Positions 1 through 12,543 of a stretch of DNA of 64,000 nt are shown here, in pieces. A program made the translations under genes and the position numbers. The stretch lies in NCBI GenBank assembly GCA_036172665.1, contig CM069880.1, forward strand, positions 5,210,501 through 5,274,500. Reading direction: 5' to 3'. Under the pieces are notes generated by a model. It made no database searches. It was not told where the DNA came from and saw only the letters and a list, made by a program, of their open reading frames with translations. This DNA is from Prosopocoilus inquinatus. Lineage: Eukaryota > Arthropoda > Insecta > Coleoptera > Lucanidae. Positions within the stretch are counted from its first letter, which is position 1; every line of letters begins with the position of its first letter.

Positions 1-3000
1 TACTAAGTTTTCGGACGCACCGGAAGCTGAAAATAGTTTTGAAGGAAGTAACACGTATTATCGTTGTTTCTGTGATGTATCTAATCGATCCTTACTTATC
101 TAATATGTTGTTTGATGTTTCAACGGACTCCAGTAACTCTGATGTGAGATACGAAGTTCTAGCACTCAGCAGAAGCTGGAAATAGTTTTGAACGAAACAA
201 CACGTATTAGCATTGTTCCTGTGATGTATCTAATCGATTCTTACTTATCTAATATGTTATTTGACGTTTCAACGGACTCCAGTAACTCTGATGTGAGATA
301 CGAAGTTCTCGCACTCAGCAGAATCTGGAAATAGTTTTGAACGAAACAACACGTATTGGCATTGTTCCTGTGATGTATCTAATCGATCCTTACTTATCTA
401 TCATGTTATTTGACGTTACGATGGACTCCAGTAACTCTGATGTGAGATACGAAGTTCTCGGACGCAGCGGAAGCTGGAAATAGTTTTGAACGAAATAACA
501 CGTATTAGCGTTGTTCCTGTGATGTATCTAATCGATCCTTACTTATCTAATATGTTATTTGACGTTTCAACGGACTCCAGTAACTCTGATGTGAGATACG
601 AAGTTCTCGCACTCAGCAGAAGCTGGAAATAGTTTTGAACGAAACAACACGTATTAGCATTGTTCCTGTGATATATCTAATCGACCCTTACTTATCTAAT
701 ATGTTATTTGACGTTTCAACGGACTCCAGTAACTCTGATGTGAGATACGAAGTTCTCGCACTCAGCAGAAGCTGGAAATAGTTTTGAATGAAACAACACG
801 TATTAGCATTGTTCCTGTGATGTATCTAATCGATCCTTACTTATCTATCATGTTATTTGACGTTACGATGGACTCCAATAACTCTGATGTGAGATACGAA
901 GTTTTCGGACGCAGCGGAAGCTGGAAATAGTTTTGAACGAAGCAACATGTATTAGCGTTATTCCTGTGATGTATCTAATCGATCCTTACTTATCTGTCAT
1001 GTTATTTGACGTTACGATGGACTCCAGTAACTCTGATTTGAGATACGAAGTTCTCGCACTCAGCAGAAGCTGGAAATAGTTTTGAACGAAACAACACGTA
1101 TTAGCGTTGTTCCTGTGATGTATCTATTCGATCCTTACGTATCTATCATGTTATTTGAGGTTACGATGGACTCCAGTAACTCTGACGTGAGATACGAAGT
1201 TTTCGGACGCAGCGGAAGCTGGAAATAGTTTTGAACGAAATAACACGTATAAGCGTTGTTCCTGTGATGTATCTAAACGATCCTTACTTATCTAATATGT
1301 TAATTGACGTTTCAACGGACTCCAGTAACTCTGATGTGAGATACGAATTTCTCGCACTCAGCAGAAGCTGGAAATAGTTTTGAACGAAACAACACGTATT
1401 AGCATTGTTGCTGTGATATATCTAGTCGATCCTTACTTATCTAATATGTTATTTGACGTTTCAACGGACTCCAGTAACTCTGATGTGAGATACGAAGTTC
1501 TCGCACTCAGCAGAAGCTGGAAATAGTTTTGAACGAAACAACACGTATTAGCTTTGTTCCTGTGATGTATCTAATCGATCCTTACTTATCTATCATGTTA
1601 TTTGACGTTACGATGGACCCCAGTAACTCTGATGTGAGATACGAAGTTTTCGGACGCAGCGGAAGCTGGAAATAGTTTTGAACGAAATAACACGTATTAG
1701 CGTTGTTCCTGTGATGTATCTAATCCATCCTTACTTATTTAATATGTTAATTGACGTTCCAGCGGACTCCAGTAACTCTTATGTGAGATACGAAGTTCTC
1801 GCACTCAGCAGAAGCTGGAAATAGTTTTGAACGAAACAACACGTATTAGCTTTGTTCCTGTGATGTATCTAATCGATCCTTACTTATCTATCATGTTATT
1901 TGACGTTACGATGGACCCCAGTAACTCTGATGTGAGATACGAAGTTTTCGGACGCAGCGGAAGCTGGAAATAGTTTTGAACGAAATAACACGTATTAGCG
2001 TTGTTCCTGTGATGTATCTAATCCATCCTTACTTATTTAATATGTTAATTGACGTTCCAGCGGACTCCAGTAACTCTTATGTGAGATACGAAGTTCTCGC
2101 ACTCAGCAGAAGCTGGAAATAGTTTTGAACGAAACAACACGTATTAGCGTTGTTCCTGTGATGTATCTAATCGATCCTTACTTATCTAATATGTTATTTG
2201 ACGATTCAACGAAATCCAGTAACTCTGATGTGAGATACGAAGTTTTCGGACGCAGCGGAAGCTGGAAATAGTTTTGAACGAAATAACACGTATTAGCGTT
2301 GTTCCTGTAATGTATCTAATCGATCCCTACTTATCCAATATGTTAATTGACGTTCCAACGGACTCCAGTAACTCAGATGTGAGATACGAAGTTCTCGCAC
2401 TCAGCAGAAGCTGGAAATAGTTTTGAACGAAACAACACGTATTAGCATTGTTCCTGTGATGTATCTAATCGATCCTTACTTATCTATCATGTTATTTGAC
2501 GTTACGATGGACTCCAGTAACTCTGATGTGAGATACGAAGTTTTGGGACGCAGCGGAAGCTGGAAAGAGCATTGAACGAAATAACACGTATTAGCGTTGT
2601 TCCTGTGATGTATCTAATCGATCCTTACTTATCTAATATGTTGTTTGAGGTTTCAACGGACTCCAGTAACTCTGATGTGAGATACGAAGTTCTCGCACTC
2701 AGCAGAAGCTGGAAATAGTTTTGAACGAAACAACACGTATTAGCATTGTTCCTGTGATGTATCTAATCGATCCTTACTTATCTATCATGTTATTTGACTT
2801 TACGATGGACTCCAGTAACTCTGATGTGAGATACGAAGTTTTCGGACGCAGCGTAAGCTGGAAATAGTTTTGAACGAAATAACACGTATTAGCGTTGTTC
2901 CTGTGATGTATCTAATCGATCCTTACTTATCTAATATGTTAATTGAACTTTCAACGGACTCCAGTAACTCTGATGTGAGATACGAAGTTCTCGCACTCAG

Positions 3001-3975
3001 CAGAAGCTGGAAATAGTTTTGAACGAAACAACACGTATTAGCATTGTTCCTGTGATGTATCTAATCGATCCTTACTTATCTAATATGTTATTTGACGTTT
3101 CAACGGACTCCAGTAACTCTGATGTGGGATACGAAGTTCTCGCACTCAGCAGAAGCTGGAAATAGTTTTGAACGAAACAACACGTATTAGCATTGTTCCT
3201 GTGATGTATCTAATCGATCCTTACTTATCTATCATGTTATTTGACTTTACGATGGACTCCAGTAACTCTGATGTGAGATACGAAGTTTTCGGACGCAGCG
3301 GAAGCTGGAAATAGTTTTGAACGAAATAACACGTATTAGCGTTGTTCCTGTGATGTATCTAATCGATCCTTACTTATCCAATATGTTATTTGACGTTTCA
3401 ACGGACTCCAGTAACTCTGATGTGAGATACGAAGTTCTCGCACTCAGCAGAAGCTGGAAATAGTTTTGAACGAAACAACACGTATTAGCTTTGTTCCTGT
3501 GATGTATCTAATCGATCCTTACTTATCTATCATGTTATTTGACGTTACGATGGACTCCAGTAACTCTGATGTGAGATACGAAGTTCTCGGACGCAGCGGA
3601 AGCTGGAAATAGTTTTGAACGAAATAACACCTATTAGCGTTGTTCCTGTGATGTATCTAATCGATCCTTACTTATCTAACATGTTGTTTGACGTTTCAAC
3701 GGACTCCAGTAACTCTGATGTGAGATACGAAGTTCTCGCACTCAGCAGAAGCTGGAAATAGTTTTGAACGAAACAACACCTATTAGCATTGTTCCTGTGA
3801 TGTATCTAATCGATCCTTACTTATCTATCATGTTATTTGACGTTACGATGGACTCCAGTAACTCTGATGTGAGATACGAAATTTTCGGACGCAGCGGAAG
3901 CTGGAAATAGTTTTGAACGAAACAACACGTATTAGCATTGTTCCTGTGATGTATCTAATCGATCCTTACTTATCT
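1..3975. repeat. 54-mer higher-order repeat, copy 1 (8046-bp period)
   Basis: The rare opening monomer (ACTAAGTTTTCGGACGCACC followed by AAGGAAGTAACACG and GTTTCTG) recurs at 8047, an offset of 8046 bp or exactly 54 monomers. The match was followed line by line to base 3975, with occasional substitutions such as GATTC versus GATCC near 237 and AGCATTG versus AGCTTTG near 2571. After 3975 the alignment jumps by three monomers (offset 8493 from about 4051), then by nine more (offset 9834 from about 4711 to 5770). Copy 1 therefore lacks 12 monomers relative to copy 2, or copy 2 gained them. Confidence 0.9.
1497..2087. repeat. Local AB dimer duplication (298 bp)
   Basis: Within the left array, the pair marked by GCTTTGTTCC, GATGGACCCC, TAATCCATCC and TTCCAGCGG occurs twice in succession, 298 bp apart (for example TAATCCATCC near 1721 and 2019). 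It is a very recent two-monomer tandem duplication. The same pair of dimers is present in the 54-mer partner near 9543-10133, so the duplication predates the large duplication. Confidence 0.85.
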
Positions 3976-6520
3976 AATATGTTATTTGACGTTTCAACGG
4001 ACTCCAGTAACTCTGATGTGAGATACGAAGTTCTCGCACTCAGCAGAAGCTGGGAATAGTTTTGAACGACACAACACGTATTAGCATTGTTCCTGTGATA
4101 TATCTAATCGATCCTTACTTATCTAATATGTTATTTGACGTTTCAACGGACTCCAGTAACTCTGATGTGAGATACAAAGTTCTCGCACTCAGCAGAAGCT
4201 GGAAATAGTTTTGAACGACACAACACGTATTAGCGTTATTCCTGTGATGTATCTAATCGATCCTTACTTATCTATTACGTTATTTGACGTTACGATGGAC
4301 TCCAGTAACTCTGATGTGAGATACGAAGTTTTCGGACGCAGCGGAAGCTGGAAATAGTTTTGAACGAAACAACACGTATTAACGTTATTCCTGTGATGTA
4401 TCTAATCGATCCTTACTTATCTATTACGTTATTTGACGTTACGATGGACTCCAGTAACTCTGATGTGAGATACGAAGTTTTCGGACGCAGCGGAAGCTGG
4501 AAATAGTTTTGAACGAAACAATACGTATTAGCGTTATTCCTGTGATGTATGAAATCGATCCTTACTTATCTATTACGTTATTTGACGTTACGATGGACTC
4601 CAGTAACTCTGATGTGATATACGAAGTTTTCGTACGCACCGGAAGCTGGAAATAGTTTTGAAGGAAATAACACGTATTAGCATTGTTCCTGTGATGTATC
4701 TAATCGATCCTAACTTATCTAATATGTTATTTGACGTTTCAACGGACTCCAGTAACTCTGATGTGAGATACGAAGTTCTCGCACTCAGCAGAAGCTGGAA
4801 ATAGTTTTGAACGAAACAACACGTATTAGCGTTATTCCTGTGATGTATCTAATCGATCCTTACTTATCTGTTACGTTATTTGACGTTACGATGGACTCCA
4901 GTATCTCTGATATGAGATACGAAGTTTTCGGACGCAGCGGAAGCTGGAAATAGTTTCGAACGAAACAACACGTATTAGCGTTATTCCTGTGATGTATCTA
5001 ATCGATCCTTACTTATCTAATATGTTATATGACGTTTCAACGGTCTCCAGTAACTCTGATGTGAGATACGATGTTCTCGCACTCAGCAGAAGCTGGAAAT
5101 AGCTTTGAACGAAACAACACGTATCAGTATTGTTCCTGTGATGTATCTAATCGATCCTTACTTATCTATCATGTTATTTGACGTTACGATGGACTCCAGT
5201 AACTCTGATGTGAGATACGAAGTTTTCGGACTCAGCGGAAGCTGGAAATAGTTTTGAACGAAGCAACACGTATTAGTGTTTTTCCTGTGATGTATCTAAT
5301 TGATCCTTACTTATCTATTACGTTATTTGACGTTACGATGGACTCCAGTAACTCTGATGTGATATACGAAGTTTTCGGACGCAGCAGAAGCTGGAAATAG
5401 CTTTGAAGGAAATAACACGTATTAACGTTGTTCCTGTGATGTATCTAATCGATCCTTACTTATCTAATATGTTATTTGACGTTTCAACGGACTCCAGTAA
5501 CTCTGATGTGAGATACGAAGTTCTCGCACTCTGCAGAAGCTGGAAATAGTTTTGAACGAAACAACACGTATTAGCATTGTTCCTGTGATGTATCTAATCG
5601 ATCCTTACTTATCTATCATGTTATTTGACGTTACGATGGACTCCAGTAACTCTGATGTGAGATACGAAGTTTTCGGACGCAGTGGAAGCTGGAAATAGTT
5701 TTGAACGAAATAACACGTATTAGCGTTGTTCCTGTGATGTATCTAATCGATCCTTACTTATCTAATATGTTATTTGACGTTTCAACGGACTCCAGTAACT
5801 CAGATGTGAGATACGAAGTTCTCGCACTCAGCAGAAGCTGGAAATAGTTTTGAACGAAACAACACGTATTAGCATTGTTCCTGTGATGTATCTAATCGAT
5901 CCTTACTTATCTATCATGTTATTTGACGTTACGATGGACTCCAGTAACTCTGATGTGAGATACGAAGTTTTGGGACGCAGCGGAAGCTGGAAAGAGCTTT
6001 GAACGAAACAACACGTATTAACGTTATTCCTGTGATGTATCTAATCGATCCTTACTTATCTATTACGTTATTTGACGTTACGATGGACTCCAGTAACTCT
6101 GATGTGAGATACGAAGTTTTCGGACGCAGCGGAAGCTGGAAATAGTTTTGAACGACACAATACGTATTAGCGTTATTCCTGTGATGTATGAAATCGATCC
6201 TTACTTATCTATTACGTTATTTGACGTTACGATGGACTCCAGTAACTCTGATGTGATATACGAAGTTTTCGTACGCACCGGAAGCTGGAAATAGTTTTGA
6301 AGGAAATAACACGTATTATCGTTGTTCCTGTGATGTATCTAATCGATCCTTACTTATCTAATATGTTATTTGACGATTCAACGGACTCCAGTAACTCTGA
6401 TGTGAGATACGAAGTTCTCGCACTCAGCAGAAGCTGGAAATAGTTTTGAACGAAACAACACGTATTAGCGTTGTTCCTGTGATGTATCTAATCGATCCTT
6501 ACTTATCTAATATGTTATTT

Positions 6521-7320
6521 GACGATTCAACGAACTCCAGTAACTCTGATGTGAGATACGAAGTTTTCGGACGCAGCGGAAGCTGGAAATAGTTTTGAAC
6601 GAAATAACACGTATCAGCGTTGTTCCTGTAATGTATCTAATCGATCCCTACTTATCCAATATGTTAATTGACGTTCCAACGGACTCCAGTAACTCAGATG
6701 TGAGATACGAAGTTCTCGCACTCAGCAGAAGCTGGAAATAGTTTTGAACGAAACAACACGTATTAGCATTGTTCCTGTGATGTATCTAATCGATCCTTAC
6801 TTATCTATCATGTTATTTGACGTTACGATGGACTCCAGTAACTCTGATGAGAGATACGAAGTTTTGGGACGCAGCGGAAGCTGGAAAGAGCTTTGAACGA
6901 AATAACACGTATTAGCGTTGTTCCTGTGATGTATCTAATCGATCCTTACTTATCTAATATGTTGTTTGAGGTTTCAACGGACTCCAGTAACTCTGATGTG
7001 AGATACGAAGTTCTCGCACTCAGCAGAAGCTGGAAATAGTTTTGAACGAAACAACACGTATTAGCATTGTTCCTGTGATGTATCTAATCGATCCTTACTT
7101 ATCTATCATGTTATTTGACTTTACGATGGACTCCAGTAACTCTGATGTGAGATACGAAGTTTTCGGACGCAGCGTAAGCTGGAAATAGTTTTGAACGAAG
7201 TAACACGTATTGGCGTTGTTCCTGTGATGTATCTAATCGATCCTTACTTATCTAATATGTTAATTGAACTTTCAACGGACTCCAGTAACTCTGATGTGAG
7301 ATACGAAGTTCTCGCACTCA
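6521..7320. repeat. 29-mer-offset duplicate of 2200-2999
   Basis: The marker GACGATTCAACGAA at 6521 matches 2200, an offset of 4321 bp or 29 monomers. The following run matches in order: CTGTAATG with CCTACTTATCC, AACTCAGATG, TTTTGGGACGC with GGAAAGAGC, TTGTTTGAGG, TTGACTTTACG and AGCGTAAGC. A few substitutions separate the copies (for example GATGAGAG versus GATGTGAG near 6848). Left and right of it the array switches to pieces resembling other parts of the window, so 5771-8046 is a mosaic of in-register exchanges. Confidence 0.8.
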
Positions 7321-8046
7321 GCAGAAGCTGGAAATAGTTTTGAACGAAACAACACGTATTAGCATTGTTCCTGTGATGTATCTAATCGATCCTTACTTAT
7401 CTATCATGTTATTTGACTTTACGATGGACTCCAGTAACTCTGATGTGAGATACGAAGTTTTCGGACGCAGCGGAAGCTGGAAATAGTTTTGAACGAAATA
7501 ACATGTATAAGCGTTGTTCCTGTGATGTATCTAATCGATCCTTACTTATCTAATATGTTAATTGACGTTTCAACGGACTCCAGTAACTCTGATGTGAGAT
7601 ACGAATTTCTCGCACTCAGCAGAAGCTGGAAATAGTTTTGAACGAAACAACACGTATTAGCATTGTTCCTGTGATATATCTAATCGATCCTTACTTATCT
7701 AATATGTTATTTGACGTTTCAACGGACTCCAGTAACTCTGATGTGAGATACGAAGTTCTCGCACTCAGCAGAAGCTGGAAATAGTTTTGAACGACACAAC
7801 ACGTATTAGCGTTATTCCTGTGATGTATCTAATCGATCCTTACTTATCTATTACGTTATTTGACGTTACGATGGACTCCAGTAACTCTGATGTGAGATAC
7901 GAAGTTTTCGGACGCAGCGGAAGCTGGAAATAGTTTTGAACGAAACAACACGTATTAGCGTTATTCCTGTGATGTATGAAATCGATCCTTACTTATCTAT
8001 TACGTTATTTGACGTTACGATGGACTCCAGTAACTCTGATGTGATA

Positions 8047-11000
8047 TACTAAGTTTTCGGACGCACCGGAAGCTGAAAATAGTTTTGAAGGAAGTAACAC
8101 GTATTATCGTTGTTTCTGTGATGTATCTAATCGATCCTTACTTATCTAATATGTTGTTTGATGTTTCAACGGACTCCAGTAACTCTGATGTGAGATACGA
8201 AGTTCTAGCACTCAGCAGAAGCTGGAAATAGTTTTGAACGAAACAACACGTATTAGCATTGTTCCTGTGATGTATCTAATCGATCCTTACTTATCTAATA
8301 TGTTATTTGACGTTTCAACGGACTCCAGTAACTCTGATGTGAGATACGAAGTTCTCGCACTCAGCAGAATCTGGAAATAGTTTTGAACGAAACAACACGT
8401 ATTGGCATTGTTCCTGTGATGTATCTAATCGATCCTTACTTATCTATCATGTTATTTGACGTTACGATGGACTCCAGTAACTCTGATGTGAGATACGAAG
8501 TTCTCGGACGCAGCGGAAGCTGGAAATAGTTTTGAACGAAATAACACGTATTAGCGTTGTTCCTGTGATGTATCTAATCGATCCTTACTTATCTAATATG
8601 TTATTTGACGTTTCAACGGACTCCAGTAACTCTGATGTGAGATACGAAGTTCTCGCACTCAGCAGAAGCTGGAAATAGTTTTGAACGAAACAACACGTAT
8701 TAGCATTGTTCCTGTGATATATCTAATCGACCCTTACTTATCTAATATGTTATTTGACGTTTCAACGGACTCCAGTAACTCTGATGTGAGATACGAAGTT
8801 CTCGCACTCAGCAGAAGCTGGAAATAGTTTTGAATGAAACAACACGTATTAGCATTGTTCCTGTGATGTATCTAATCGATCCTTACTTATCTATCATGTT
8901 ATTTGACGTTACGATGGACTCCAATAACTCTGATGTGAGATACGAAGTTTTCGGACGCAGCGGAAGCTGGAAATAGTTTTGAACGAAGCAACATGTATTA
9001 GCGTTATTCCTGTGATGTATCTAATCGATCCTTACTTATCTGTCATGTTATTTGACGTTACGATGGACTCCAGTAACTCTGATTTGAGATACGAAGTTCT
9101 CGCACTCAGCAGAAGCTGGAAATAGTTTTGAACGAAACAACACGTATTAGCGTTGTTCCTGTGATGTATCTATTCGATCCTTACGTATCTATCATGTTAT
9201 TTGAGGTTACGATGGACTCCAGTAACTCTGACGTGAGATACGAAGTTTTCGGACGCAGCGGAAGCTGGAAATAGTTTTGAACGAAATAACACGTATAAGC
9301 GTTGTTCCTGTGATGTATCTAAACGATCCTTACTTATCTAATATGTTAATTGACGTTTCAACGGACTCCAGTAACTCTGATGTGAGATACGAATTTCTCG
9401 CACTCAGCAGAAGCTGGAAATAGTTTTGAACGAAACAACACGTATTAGCATTGTTGCTGTGATATATCTAGTCGATCCTTACTTATCTAATATGTTATTT
9501 GACGTTTCAACGGACTCCAGTAACTCTGATGTGAGATACGAAGTTCTCGCACTCAGCAGAAGCTGGAAATAGTTTTGAACGAAACAACACGTATTAGCTT
9601 TGTTCCTGTGATGTATCTAATCGATCCTTACTTATCTATCATGTTATTTGACGTTACGATGGACCCCAGTAACTCTGATGTGAGATACGAAGTTTTCGGA
9701 CGCAGCGGAAGCTGGAAATAGTTTTGAACGAAATAACACGTATTAGCGTTGTTCCTGTGATGTATCTAATCCATCCTTACTTATTTAATATGTTAATTGA
9801 CGTTCCAGCGGACTCCAGTAACTCTTATGTGAGATACGAAGTTCTCGCACTCAGCAGAAGCTGGAAATAGTTTTGAACGAAACAACACGTATTAGCTTTG
9901 TTCCTGTGATGTATCTAATCGATCCTTACTTATCTATCATGTTATTTGACGTTACGATGGACCCCAGTAACTCTGATGTGAGATACGAAGTTTTCGGACG
10001 CAGCGGAAGCTGGAAATAGTTTTGAACGAAATAACACGTATTAGCGTTGTTCCTGTGATGTATCTAATCCATCCTTACTTATTTAATATGTTAATTGACG
10101 TTCCAGCGGACTCCAGTAACTCTTATGTGAGATACGAAGTTCTCGCACTCAGCAGAAGCTGGAAATAGTTTTGAACGAAACAACACGTATTAGCGTTGTT
10201 CCTGTGATGTATCTAATCGATCCTTACTTATCTAATATGTTATTTGACGATTCAACGAAATCCAGTAACTCTGATGTGAGATACGAAGTTTTCGGACGCA
10301 GCGGAAGCTGGAAATAGTTTTGAACGAAATAACACGTATTAGCGTTGTTCCTGTAATGTATCTAATCGATCCCTACTTATCCAATATGTTAATTGACGTT
10401 CCAACGGACTCCAGTAACTCAGATGTGAGATACGAAGTTCTCGCACTCAGCAGAAGCTGGAAATAGTTTTGAACGAAACAACACGTATTAGCATTGTTCC
10501 TGTGATGTATCTAATCGATCCTTACTTATCTATCATGTTATTTGACGTTACGATGGACTCCAGTAACTCTGATGTGAGATACGAAGTTTTGGGACGCAGC
10601 GGAAGCTGGAAAGAGCTTTGAACGAAATAACACGTATTAGCGTTGTTCCTGTGATGTATCTAATCGATCCTTACTTATCTAATATGTTGTTTGAGGTTTC
10701 AACGGACTCCAGTAACTCTGATGTGAGATACGAAGTTCTCGCACTCAGCAGAAGCTGGAAATAGTTTTGAACGAAACAACACGTATTAGCATTGTTCCTG
10801 TGATGTATCTAATCGATCCTTACTTATCTATCATGTTATTTGACTTTACGATGGACTCCAGTAACTCTGATGTGAGATACGAAGTTTTCGGACGCAGCGT
10901 AAGCTGGAAATAGTTTTGAACGAAATAACACGTATTAGCGTTGTTCCTGTGATGTATCTAATCGATCCTTACTTATCTAATATGTTAATTGAACTTTCAA

Positions 11001-12021
11001 CGGACTCCAGTAACTCTGATGTGAGATACGAAGTTCTCGCACTCAGCAGAACCTGGAAATAGTTTTGAACGAAACAACACGTATTAGCATTGTTCCTGTG
11101 ATGTATCTAATCGATCCTTACTTATCTAATATGTTATTTGACGTTTCAACGGACTCCAGTAACTCTGATGTGGGATACGAAGTTCTCGCACTCAGCAGAA
11201 GCTGGAAATAGTTTTGAACGAAACAACACGTATTAGCATTGTTCCTGTGATGTATCTAATCGATCCTTACTTATCTATCATGTTATTTGACTTTACGATG
11301 GACTCCAGTAACTCTGATGTGAGATACGAAGTTTTCGGACGCAGCGGAAGCTGGAAATAGTTTTGAACGAAATAACACGTATTAGCGTTGTTCCTGTGAT
11401 GTATCTAATCGATCCTTACTTATCCAATATGTTATTTGACGTTTCAACGGACTCCAGTAACTCTGATGTGAGATACGAAGTTCTCGCACTCAGCAGAAGC
11501 TGGAAATAGTTTTGAACGAAACAACACGTATTAGCTTTGTTCCTGTGATGTATCTAATCGATCCTTACTTATCTATCATGTTATTTGACGTTACGATGGA
11601 CTCCAGTAACTCTGATGTGAGATACGAAGTTCTCGGACGCAGCGGAAGCTGGAAATAGTTTTGAACGAAATAACACCTATTAGCGTTGTTCCTGTGATGT
11701 ATCTAATCGATCCTTACTTATCTAACATGTTGTTTGACGTTTCAACGGACTCCAGTAACTCTGATGTGAGATACGAAGTTCTCGCACTCAGCAGAAGCTG
11801 GAAATAGTTTTGAACGAAACAACACCTATTAGCATTGTTCCTGTGATGTATCTAATCGATCCTTACTTATCTATCATGTTATTTGACGTTACGATGGACT
11901 CCAGTAACTCTGATGTGAGATACGAAGTTTTCGGACGCAGCGGAAGCTGGAAATAGTTTTGAACGAAACAACACGTATTAGCATTGTTCCTGTGATGTAT
12001 CTAATCGATCCTTACTTATCT
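8047..12021. repeat. 54-mer higher-order repeat, copy 2
   Basis: This segment matches 1-3975 at an offset of 8046 bp. It then continues with three monomers absent from copy 1 (about 12022-12500) before re-aligning with 4051 onward at 12544. The shared marker order is the strongest evidence that the two were one block: TGTATCTATTCGATCC, TATCTAAACGATCC, two rounds of TAATCCATCC, GACGATTCAACGAAATCC, then GAAGTTTTGGGACGCAGC. Confidence 0.9.
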
Positions 12022-12543
12022 GTCATGTTATTTGACCTTACGATGGACTCCAGTAACTCTGATGTAAGATACGAAGTCTTCGGACGCAGCGAAAGCTGGA
12101 AATAGTTTTGAACGAAACAACACGTATTAGCGTTGTTCCTGTGATGTATCTAATCGATCCTTACTTATCTAATATGTTATTTGACGTTTCAACGGACTCC
12201 AGTAACTCTGATGTGAGATACGAAGTTCTCGCACTCAGCAGAAGCTGGAAATAGTTTTGAACGAAACAACACGTATTAGCATTGTTCCTGTGATGTATCT
12301 AATCGATCCTTACTTATCTATCATGTTATATGACGTTACGATGGACTCCAGTAACTCTGATGTGAGATACGAAGTTCTCGGACGCAGCGGAAGCTGGAAA
12401 TAGTTTTGAACGAAATAACACGTATTAGCGTTGTTCCTGTGATGTATCTAATCGATCCTTACTTATCTAATATGTTATTTGACGTTTCAACGGACTCCAG
12501 TAACTCTGATGTGAGATACGAAGTTCTCGCACTCAGCAGAAGC

